The position numbers were made by a program, and so were the translations under genes. Below the pieces are notes generated by a model. The model did not search any database. It saw only the letters and a program-made list of their open reading frames with translations, and was not told the DNA's origin. 7,806 nucleotides of DNA. Origin: an uncultured bacterium (lineage in GTDB: Bacteria; Verrucomicrobiota; Kiritimatiellia; RFP12; UBA1067). Positions 1 to 5,682 of this stretch are shown here, piece after piece. The stretch spans positions 1 to 7,806 of the forward strand of contig CACYEO010000085.1 in assembly GCA_902773475.1 (NCBI GenBank). Reading direction: 5' to 3'. The first letter of the stretch is position 1, and each line of letters begins with the position of its first letter.

Positions 1-536
1 CCGCAGGAACTTTTGCAAAAATCTCCCGCAGGTGGAAGAAAGGCGACACGGTCGAACTGTCGTTCCCGTCAAAGCCCGCAGCGTCGCATTGGAATGGCGG
101 CTCGATAGCCGTCCGGCGTGGGGCGCTCCTCTATTCGCTCAAAATAGAAGCGAGCGAAAAGAACGTCCCCGCTGCGAAATGCCCGAACGCGCGCAAGGAC
201 GCGAACGGGGTCTTGCGAGACAAAGAACTCGGCTTCCCGATGAAAGAACTCCACGCGAAGTCGCCGTGGAACTACGCGCTCGTGGCTGACGGCGCGGACG
301 GCGAACCGCAGTTCCGGGAAAAGGGCGAAGGGGAGGGGATGCGCCTTGCTGTAAAGGCTGTGCGGACAAACTATGCCGGGTGGGGAGCCATGCGCACTGA
401 CGCACCCGCCCGCGCGGAAGATCCGCCGCCAAGCCCGATTCCCGCGGCGGCGCAAGGGCCGGTCGAAACCATAGAACTCGCGCCAATCGCATTTACGCAA
501 CTCCGCATAACGTTTTTCCCCTGGACGAAAAAATAG
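1..536 (+). CDS. C-terminal part of a DUF1680/GH127-type glycoside hydrolase (5' truncated by the window edge)
   Basis: The reading frame is open from the window edge (first whole codon at base 3) to a TAG at 534-536, giving 177 visible residues. They look like the C-terminal beta-sandwich of DUF1680/GH127 proteins (beta-L-arabinofuranosidase type). Visible marks are a WKKGDTVEL strand near residue 11, SIAVRRGALLYSLK at 34-47 (family pattern: v.v.rGPLvYaLk), SPWNYAL at 87-93, and a final IELAPIAFTQLRITFFP at 157-173, which resembles the usual end 'LvPYGctklRis.FP'. The (alpha/alpha)6 catalytic barrel and its catalytic residues would lie upstream, so substrate and activity cannot be judged; plant polysaccharide side chains are the usual targets. 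A signal peptide cannot be assessed. A Pro/Ala-rich linker (residues 134-153) precedes the last strand. The gene runs in the same direction as adk, 80 nt upstream, but is functionally unrelated. Family assignment is from recall of motifs, not a search. Confidence 0.75.
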   Translation, partial: AGTFAKISRRWKKGDTVELSFPSKPAASHWNGGSIAVRRGALLYSLKIEASEKNVPAAKCPNARKDANGVLRDKELGFPMKELHAKSPWNYALVADGADGEPQFREKGEGEGMRLAVKAVRTNYAGWGAMRTDAPARAEDPPPSPIPAAAQGPVETIELAPIAFTQLRITFFPWTKK

Positions 537-598
537 GCGGACGGCAGGAACGCCGGACGAGACGGGCCGGGCGGGGCGGCCACGGAGAATCTGCATTG

Positions 599-607
599 TG
601 CTATACT
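599..607 (+). promoter_or_regulatory. Extended -10 promoter of adk-map (TGcTATACT)
   Basis: The sequence TGCTATACT matches the extended -10 consensus TGnTATAAT at eight of nine positions, counting n as free. It sits in the only non-coding gap on this strand. There is no recognisable -35 box at the expected distance (around 579-584 reads gccacg), which fits an extended -10 promoter. Transcription would be expected to start near 613-615, only 2-4 nt before the adk ATG at 617, giving an almost leaderless mRNA. The position and the absence of a Shine-Dalgarno sequence support this; the start site itself is inferred. Confidence 0.6.
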
Positions 608-616
608 TTGCGCGCC

Positions 617-1264
617 ATGAATATCGTAATCCTTCTAGGTGCGCCGGGCTCCGGCAAAGGCACCGTGGCGGCGCGCCTCGCGTCCGCAGACCCTAAACTC
701 CAGCATGTCTCTTCCGGAGACCTCCTTCGCGGCGCCGTTGCGCAGGGAACACCCGCCGGTGTCGAGGCGAAAGCGTTTATGGAAGCCGGGAAACTCGTCC
801 CCGACGGATTGATAGCGCGCATGATCGCCGACCGCGTAGCCTCCGCTCCATCCGACTCCACGATGCTCCTTGACGGCTTCCCGCGCAACCTTGCGCAGGC
901 GGACATCCTTGACAAGACCGCGCGCGAATCGGGCGCGAAAATCTCCGCCGCCGTTCTCATCGACGTCCCGGACGAAATCATCTTCGACCGCATCGCAGGC
1001 CGCCGCACATGTCCGAAATGCAAGGCGGGCTACCACGTGAAAAACCTTCCTCCGAAAAAGGAGGGAATCTGCGACGTCTGCGGAACGGCTCTCGTGCAGC
1101 GCAAGGACGACAATCCCGAAACCGTCAAAGACCGCCTTGCCGTCTACCACTCCCAGACGGAACCGCTGGTGAAGCATTATTCCGCGGCGGGCCTGCTTCG
1201 AACCGTCGACGGCAACGGAGCGGCGGACGCGATCGCCGAAGCATTCCGCATGGCGATGGCATGA
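617..1264 (+). CDS. adk: Adenylate kinase, zinc-binding LID type
   Basis: Cytoplasmic enzyme that interconverts ATP + AMP and 2 ADP; essential for nucleotide balance. The 215-residue product has the full long-form layout: P-loop GAPGSGKGT (8-16), AMP-binding SSGDLLR (32-38), DGFPR (86-90), the LID from about 127 to 165, and C-terminal helices. The LID carries four cysteines in a CxxC...CxxC pattern (C132, C135, C152, C155), the structural zinc site of Gram-positive-like and many other adenylate kinases. The conserved arginines R129 and R130 and the RKDD stretch (162-165) are present. The ATG at 617 is chosen because the protein then begins MNIVILLGAPGSGKG, the normal family start; the TTG at 596 would lie upstream of the -10 box. 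No Shine-Dalgarno sequence precedes the ATG. The gene is followed after one base by map, so the two are co-transcribed. Length and motifs are normal for a working enzyme. Confidence 0.97.
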   Translation: MNIVILLGAPGSGKGTVAARLASADPKLQHVSSGDLLRGAVAQGTPAGVEAKAFMEAGKLVPDGLIARMIADRVASAPSDSTMLLDGFPRNLAQADILDKTARESGAKISAAVLIDVPDEIIFDRIAGRRTCPKCKAGYHVKNLPPKKEGICDVCGTALVQRKDDNPETVKDRLAVYHSQTEPLVKHYSAAGLLRTVDGNGAADAIAEAFRMAMA

Positions 1265-1265
1265 A

Positions 1266-2027
1266 ATGAAAGTTTCCGTAAAATCGAAAGACGAACTCGC
1301 GCGGATGCGCGACGCGTGCCGCCTGACCGGCGAGATACGCGACATCTGCGCGGCGGCCGTAGAACCGGGCATGACGACTGCTGACATCGACGCCATAGTC
1401 CGCGACTTCTGCGCCAAAAACCGCGCCGCCGCGAGTTTTCTGGGATACGCGGGATTCCCCGGAGCGATCTGCGTTTCTCTCAACGACGAAGTCATACACG
1501 GCATACCGTCTGCAAAGCGCACGATCATGCCGGGCGATCTGGTGAAGCTCGATGTAGGCGTGTGCAAGCACGGCTACAACGGCGACACCGCGCGGACGGT
1601 AGGCGTGGGAGTGACCGATCCCAAACTCCTGGCGCTGATGGATGTAACGCGCAAATCCCTGATGGCGGGAATCGCCGCGACCGGTCCTGGAGTGCATCTT
1701 GGAGATGTCGGCGCCGCGATACAGAAAGTCGTCGAAGACGCCGGATTTTCGGTCGTCCGCGACTATATCGGCCACGGCGTGGGACGCACTGTGCATGAAG
1801 ATCCGCCGGTTCCCAACTACGGCAAGCCCGGCAAGGGATTCGTGCTGAAGCCCGGCATGACCATCGCCATAGAACCGATGGTGAATGCAGGCGGCTGCGG
1901 CGTTTCGGTGCTTGAAGACGGATGGACGGTGGTAACCGACGACGGGCTGCCTTCCGCGCACTTCGAGCACACGGTCGCCGTAACCGACGATGGGGCTGAA
2001 ATTCTCACGGTCCCGTACGACTATTGA
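1266..2027 (+). CDS. map: Methionine aminopeptidase, type I
   Basis: Dinuclear metal peptidase that removes the initiator methionine from new proteins. The 253-residue product has the pita-bread fold markers and all five metal ligands: D96 (KLDVGV), D107 (NGDTA), H170 (GHGVGR), E203 (IEPM) and E234 (FEHT). The substrate-binding histidines H78 (VIHG) and H177 (TVHE) are also there. It is the short type Ia form, without an N-terminal zinc finger or SH3-like extension and without the type II insert. The ATG lies one base after the adk stop (TGAaATG) with no clear Shine-Dalgarno sequence, so translation is probably coupled to adk. The adk-map order is the ancestral spc-operon arrangement; infA, often next, is absent. 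The last 23 nt overlap the 3' end of comEC on the other strand, and a strong hairpin starts 4 nt after the stop codon. Confidence 0.97.
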   Translation: MKVSVKSKDELARMRDACRLTGEIRDICAAAVEPGMTTADIDAIVRDFCAKNRAAASFLGYAGFPGAICVSLNDEVIHGIPSAKRTIMPGDLVKLDVGVCKHGYNGDTARTVGVGVTDPKLLALMDVTRKSLMAGIAATGPGVHLGDVGAAIQKVVEDAGFSVVRDYIGHGVGRTVHEDPPVPNYGKPGKGFVLKPGMTIAIEPMVNAGGCGVSVLEDGWTVVTDDGLPSAHFEHTVAVTDDGAEILTVPYDY

Positions 2028-3645
2028 CATCCGGAACCGCCGGGCGCGCCGGCGGTTCCGTCCATTCCAGCCCTTTGCGGGTGCGGCACAGCAGAAAATC
2101 CGCCGCGACGGCTGCGGCGAAGAACGCCGCATACCATGCGGCGCATTCCCAGAGCGTCCAGTTCTCCACTTTGAATGACGAGAACGGCAGTCCCGCGACG
2201 GCTTCCGACACGGCGGCCATTCCGCGCGTGCAAAGCGCGGATACGTTGTTTGCCGCCGCCGCGAGAGGTTCGCACACGAATCCGGCGACCATTCCGGCCG
2301 CCCCGAAGACAACAGCGACGAATGCAAGCGTGCACACCGGGACTCCGGAAACCAGCCCGCCGGGAGTGAACCTGCCGAACAATGACGCCGCAGGGGGCGT
2401 TCCGGCGATCCACGCGGCGCACGACACCGCAAACATAGAAGCCAGCCTGACTGAAAGCCCCGCAGTCTGGAACAGCAGAAAAGCCCGGAATGTGCGCCCT
2501 GCGGCCCGTTGCATCCTGGCCGCTTCATAAAGCCCCGCAAAAGCGGACGGCAGCCTTTGCGACCACCGGCACCAAAGCACCACGCCGAACATAACGACAA
2601 ACGAAAGCGTACATCCGGCGTTGAAGAACAGTTCCGGACGCAGCGAATATGTCACAAGAGCGGTCGCCGACCATGCGACGAGCGCATCGGGACGCCTTCC
2701 CGCGAAAGGCGCCGAAAAATACATTCCGGCCATGCATGCGGCGCGCAGCGCCGAAGGCCGCGCGCCGGTTACGGCCGCGTAGAGAAAAACCGAAACAATA
2801 AGCGCTCCCGTGCGCACCTCCGGGCGCAACCTGAAAAATCCAAGCAAGACTTGCAGCATCTTTGCCACGATCATCACATGCAGGCCGGATATCGCAAAGA
2901 CGTGTATCGTTCCGGCGTCCACGAACATTCTGCGGCGCGCGGCAGGGAGGGACGAGCGTTCGCCCAGCAGAAGCGCGCGGTTCATCGACGCCGCAGCGGG
3001 CGAGCCGTCAAGCCCGATTCCCGCGTTCCGGGACAGTGCGGAACGCAGGCGGGCTAGCGCGGCGGCAAGCATGGAGCGGGGCGTCTGCGTCCGTTCCGCC
3101 CCGCCGCCGCGCAGCTGATTGCAACTGAATCGCCTGCGCGCAAAGCGCCTGTCCTGCGCTTTCCCGCGCAGCAGCCAGCCGCGGCAGCGCCACGTCTCCC
3201 CGGCGAGGGGGCGCACGGAGCCGTCACCGCCCGGTATTGAAACCGCCACATCCAGCGGCCCCGCCTTGGAAAGAAATTCCCAGACGGGTTTTCCGCGCGG
3301 TCCGCGTTTGCGGATCGCGTCCGAAAGAACTTTGAATTCGCAGACTGGCGCGCCGTCCGGTCCAGGCGACGAAAGAAGGCGCTCCTGCGAATATGCGGCG
3401 CATTCCGTGCGCTGGGCGAGAATCGCTCCCGAAAGAAATATCGCAGGCAGAATCCATCCGCGCACGTTCCACCCTATGCACACGGCGGCGCCGAAAGCTC
3501 CCGCAACGGCCAGGACCGGCCAGAAACCCGAAGCGGAGGGGAAGGCGAACGCGAGAGCAATGCCGGAGAGAAAAGCCGCCGCCGCAGACGGGACGGGATG
3601 CATTTTCAGGGCTTCCGCGCAACTATCCGCAAAACGGCGAAACAT
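2005..3645 (-). CDS. comEC: ComEC/Rec2-family membrane protein, competence domain only (no metallo-beta-lactamase domain)
   Basis: Inner-membrane protein of the ComEC family, which forms the channel for single-stranded DNA entry in natural transformation. The 546-residue product starts with two or three membrane segments (about 18-80), then a soluble part (about 100-180) matching the OB-like DUF4131 region. The competence domain follows: ALLLGER at 224-230 and AISGLHV at 251-257 (family signature 'hlfAiSGLHv'), then a series of hydrophobic segments to about residue 520. The tail of about 26 residues is Pro/Arg-rich. Full-length ComEC is usually about 700-800 residues with a C-terminal metallo-beta-lactamase domain; that domain is missing and no HxHxDH motif is visible. 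The ATG at 3645 lies 3 nt after the ribF stop (TGAaaaATG), with an AGGGG stretch as a possible weak ribosome site. It is the last gene of the infB operon. The family call is firm; transformation itself is inferred. Confidence 0.9.
   Translation of the reverse strand: MFRRFADSCAEALKMHPVPSAAAAFLSGIALAFAFPSASGFWPVLAVAGAFGAAVCIGWNVRGWILPAIFLSGAILAQRTECAAYSQERLLSSPGPDGAPVCEFKVLSDAIRKRGPRGKPVWEFLSKAGPLDVAVSIPGGDGSVRPLAGETWRCRGWLLRGKAQDRRFARRRFSCNQLRGGGAERTQTPRSMLAAALARLRSALSRNAGIGLDGSPAAASMNRALLLGERSSLPAARRRMFVDAGTIHVFAISGLHVMIVAKMLQVLLGFFRLRPEVRTGALIVSVFLYAAVTGARPSALRAACMAGMYFSAPFAGRRPDALVAWSATALVTYSLRPELFFNAGCTLSFVVMFGVVLWCRWSQRLPSAFAGLYEAARMQRAAGRTFRAFLLFQTAGLSVRLASMFAVSCAAWIAGTPPAASLFGRFTPGGLVSGVPVCTLAFVAVVFGAAGMVAGFVCEPLAAAANNVSALCTRGMAAVSEAVAGLPFSSFKVENWTLWECAAWYAAFFAAAVAADFLLCRTRKGLEWTEPPARPAVPDVNSRTGP
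2032..2060. terminator. Perfect 12-bp GC-rich hairpin at the map/comEC convergence, candidate terminator for map
   Basis: Bases 2032-2043 and 2049-2060 are perfect reverse complements (arm read as CGGAACCGCCGG) around a 5-nt loop GCGCG. The hairpin begins 4 nt after the map stop codon, the normal place for a terminator or 3' RNA stabiliser. Neither side carries a clear run of T residues: on + it is followed by tccattccagcccttt, on - by gatgtcaatagtcg. It is therefore not a textbook intrinsic terminator; a tail-less or Rho-assisted terminator, or a 3' end protector, is plausible. The same bases encode the Pro/Ala-rich tail of ComEC (about residues 529-539). Confidence 0.5.
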
Positions 3646-3648
3646 TTT

Positions 3649-4515
3649 TCAACCCCTGCGGCAGATTTCCACATCTTCCGCAATCTGCGCCGCGAGCGAC
3701 GCAACATCCGGAAAGCGCATCTCGGGGCGGATGAACCGAAGAAGCGGAACGGATATGCGGGCGCCGGGTCCGGGCGGGAGAGGGGAGGAATCGAGCATGT
3801 GGACTTCGAGAACGGGACGCTGCCACGCGTCTTTTCCGAAAGTCGGTGCAATTCCGAGGTTGGCAACCGCGTTTTCGGAAGCATACACGCCGCAGGGAGG
3901 CAAACACATTCCTTCGTACGGGATGATGTTCACGGTGGGGAACCCGATACTCCTTCCCGCGCCCTTTCCCGACGCCACAGTTCCGGAAACGGAGAAAGGG
4001 CGTGAAAGCATCCCCGCCGCGGCGGCAAGGTCTCCGGAGCGGATCGCCTCGCGGATGCGCGTGGATGAAACGCGCGCCCCGGCGTAATCCGCAGAAGGAA
4101 CCTCGACAGTGTCGATTCCGGCGTCTCGCAAAGTCTGCGCGTTTCCGGCGGCCTTTGCGCCGAAGCGCCAGTCCCCGCCACAGAACACGCGGCGGATCGG
4201 GCCGAAGCGTCTGCGCAGGAATGCGATGAACGCGTCCGGCGGCATTGCGGCAAGCGCCGGGGTGAACTCTTCCATCGCAATGTCCTCCGCTCCTGCCGCG
4301 CGCATAGCGGCGGCGCGTTCCTCCGGCGTGGAAAGCAGGAGCGGTGCGGACTGCGGGGACAGCACCGAACGCGGATGGTTGCGGAAAGTGAACGCGGCGG
4401 CGCGCAGATGCAAGGCGCGCGCGTAAGACGCGAGCGATTCGAAAACGCGGCGGTGCCCCAGATGGAATCCGTCGAAGAATCCTGCGGCAAGCACGCAACC
4501 GTCGTCAGCGCTCAC
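3649..4515 (-). CDS. ribF: Bifunctional riboflavin kinase / FAD synthetase
   Basis: Makes FMN from riboflavin and ATP, then FAD from FMN and ATP, in the cytoplasm. The frame stays open upstream into truB, but the start is best placed at the GTG at 4515, which overlaps the truB stop (GTGA) and has GGAGG 10 nt upstream. That gives 288 residues beginning VSADDGCVLAAGFFDG, close to family length. The adenylyltransferase half has FDGFHLGH (14-21) and SSTRIR (150-155). The kinase half has GRSIGFPTVN (187-196, with T194 and N196 for Mg-ATP), CGVYA (208-212), NLGIAPTF (219-226) and the catalytic glutamate E237 in LEVHMLD, and it ends with the FIRPEMRF helix region. Two deviations: the usual GNFDG reads GFFDG, and the DLYG motif after EVHLLD is replaced by a Pro/Gly-rich stretch (244-252). 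It lies 3 nt upstream of comEC. Function is very likely intact. Confidence 0.93.
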   Translation of the reverse strand: MSADDGCVLAAGFFDGFHLGHRRVFESLASYARALHLRAAAFTFRNHPRSVLSPQSAPLLLSTPEERAAAMRAAGAEDIAMEEFTPALAAMPPDAFIAFLRRRFGPIRRVFCGGDWRFGAKAAGNAQTLRDAGIDTVEVPSADYAGARVSSTRIREAIRSGDLAAAAGMLSRPFSVSGTVASGKGAGRSIGFPTVNIIPYEGMCLPPCGVYASENAVANLGIAPTFGKDAWQRPVLEVHMLDSSPLPPGPGARISVPLLRFIRPEMRFPDVASLAAQIAEDVEICRRG

Positions 4516-5246
4516 CGGCCGACCGCCTCCGGAACGGGAATGACGCGCTCCGCGAAATCCATCGCATTCATCGTCAGGAGTTTTTCGTACTGAAGGCAGC
4601 AGTCGGCGGAAAAGCGGCCGAAGGACGTCCGGCGGAGGGAACAGAGGACCGCTCCGCATCCAAGGCACTTTCCAAGCGCACCTGCAAGGGCGCGGGGCGA
4701 AGCGTCTTTGCCGCACTTCATTGAAAGTTTCAGGACGGGCGGCTCCCAGGAGGCAACCGCAATGCGGTAGTAATGTACCAGACGCGGCGCGGACTTTGCG
4801 TCGGTTTCCACGATTTCATAGGAAGTCGAACCGTTGCGGAGAATGGCGGAAAAACGCGGTTTAGACTCGAACACGTCGCCGCGGAATTCCGAATCGAGCA
4901 CCGCGCGGATTCTGTCCACGTCCACGAGTTCCGCCTCCACTGCGGCGGTACGGAGGACACGGCCCTGCGTATCGGCGGTGTCCGTCTCGATTCCGAGACG
5001 CAGTTCCGCCTCGTATTCCCTGTCCGCGCACATCAGATGCTGCGTCACGCGGGAGGCGTCGCCGAGCAGAACGAGAAACACGCCCGAAGCGGCCGCTTCG
5101 AGCGAACCGCCGTGTCCAACCTTGGCGAGATTGAAACGCCGTTTCACGGTCTGCACGACTTCCTGGAAAGGCACGCCGGCGGGCTTGTCCACCGGAACCA
5201 CGCCGTCTTTTGCGGCGAGATACGCGATACGTTCGAGATTTGCCAT
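4512..5246 (-). CDS. truB: TruB-family tRNA pseudouridine-55 synthase with Glu at the catalytic Asp position
   Basis: TruB makes pseudouridine 55 in the T-loop of tRNAs and also acts as a tRNA folding chaperone. The 244-residue product starts MANLERIAYLAAKDG and shows VDKPAG (19-24), KVGHGG (42-47), DREYEAELRLG (75-85, with the active-site tyrosine Y78), ETDTADTQG (87-95), a divergent KPRFSAI (129-135) and SLRRTSFGRFS (203-213). In the family the signature GHxGxLDPxAxG contains the catalytic nucleophile aspartate; here it reads GHGGSLEAAASG, so residue 50 is glutamate (codon GAA) and the proline after it is alanine. Enzyme activity is therefore in doubt, while the RNA-binding fold seems kept. 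The protein is short; the C-terminal PUA domain of longer TruB proteins is missing. The ATG lies 2 nt after the rbfA stop, without a clear Shine-Dalgarno sequence. Place in the operon and overall similarity make the family call firm. Confidence 0.9.
   Translation of the reverse strand: MANLERIAYLAAKDGVVPVDKPAGVPFQEVVQTVKRRFNLAKVGHGGSLEAAASGVFLVLLGDASRVTQHLMCADREYEAELRLGIETDTADTQGRVLRTAAVEAELVDVDRIRAVLDSEFRGDVFESKPRFSAILRNGSTSYEIVETDAKSAPRLVHYYRIAVASWEPPVLKLSMKCGKDASPRALAGALGKCLGCGAVLCSLRRTSFGRFSADCCLQYEKLLTMNAMDFAERVIPVPEAVGR
4526..4530 (-). promoter_or_regulatory. Shine-Dalgarno sequence of ribF (GGAGG)
   Basis: Read on the minus strand, GGAGG lies 10 nt before the GTG at 4515 and inside the last codons of truB. 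It is what decides the ribF start: a GTG that overlaps the truB stop codon by two bases, followed directly by the N-terminus expected for the family. The longer open frame upstream overlaps truB by about 200 nt and has no family resemblance. Confidence 0.65.
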
Positions 5247-5248
5247 TT

Positions 5249-5680
5249 TCAGGAAAGCGGCTCGAAGACCGGACGGCGCGGCGGCGCGAAGCGCGGAATA
5301 TCGGCGAGCGCGTCGGCGGACGGATCTTTTTCGCCCTGCTCGAGTTTGGAAAGTATCGAAAGCACCTTGTCGCCTTTGGCGATGGATTCGTCTTCCACGA
5401 AACGCAGGTGGGGAGTGCAGCGCATGCGGACTTCGGAAGCGATGGCGGCCTGAAAGTCGCGCGCGTGCTTGTTGAGGATGTTCAACGTCTTCTCGCGCAG
5501 GTCCGCGCCGCCGTACACGGAAACCCGCACAGTGGCGTTGCGCAGATCCTTTCCTGTGTGCACGCCTGTCACGGTGACGCGCGCGGAATCCACGTCGATG
5601 GACTGGAACACGCGCGGCACGGCCTCGCCGATGACGCGCCTCAGGAGCGCGTCCATTCTTTCCATGCGCGGAACAGCCAC
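5249..5680 (-). CDS. rbfA: Ribosome-binding factor A
   Basis: RbfA binds the 30S subunit and helps the 5' end of 16S rRNA mature, especially in the cold. The 143-residue product fits the single KH-type domain: N-terminal PRMERMDALLRRVI (4-17), strand RVTVTGV (34-40), DLRNATVRVSVYG (45-57), the helix LNKHARDFQAAIASEV (69-84), and CTPHLRFVEDES (88-99). A charged and Pro-rich tail of about 30 residues follows. I place the start at GTG 5680, 2 nt after the infB stop, because AAGGAG lies 9 nt upstream and the resulting N-terminus (VAVPRMER...) is the usual RbfA beginning. Starting further up would overlap infB and add unrelated residues; the ATG at 5665 is a weaker option. The gene sits between infB and truB, its standard place. 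Confidence 0.93.
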   Translation of the reverse strand: MAVPRMERMDALLRRVIGEAVPRVFQSIDVDSARVTVTGVHTGKDLRNATVRVSVYGGADLREKTLNILNKHARDFQAAIASEVRMRCTPHLRFVEDESIAKGDKVLSILSKLEQGEKDPSADALADIPRFAPPRRPVFEPLS

Positions 5681-5682
5681 CG

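Noticed and set aside
565..581. Weak inverted repeat GGCCG...CGGCC after the glycosidase gene
   Set aside because: Only a 5-bp stem with a G-rich loop and no T run; in such GC-rich DNA this is expected by chance, so I do not call a terminator.
596..616. TTG at 596 as an upstream start for adk
   Set aside because: It would add seven residues before the standard N-terminus, and it lies upstream of the -10 box, so it would not be in the mRNA.
1125..2600. A 491-codon open frame on the - strand across map and the end of comEC
   Set aside because: It is antisense to map and out of frame with comEC, both well supported by motifs; the translation is Arg/Ser/Cys-rich noise.
3119..4087. A 322-codon open frame on the + strand opposite comEC and ribF
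   Set aside because: Antisense to two well-supported genes, with low-complexity Arg/Ala/Pro-rich translation.
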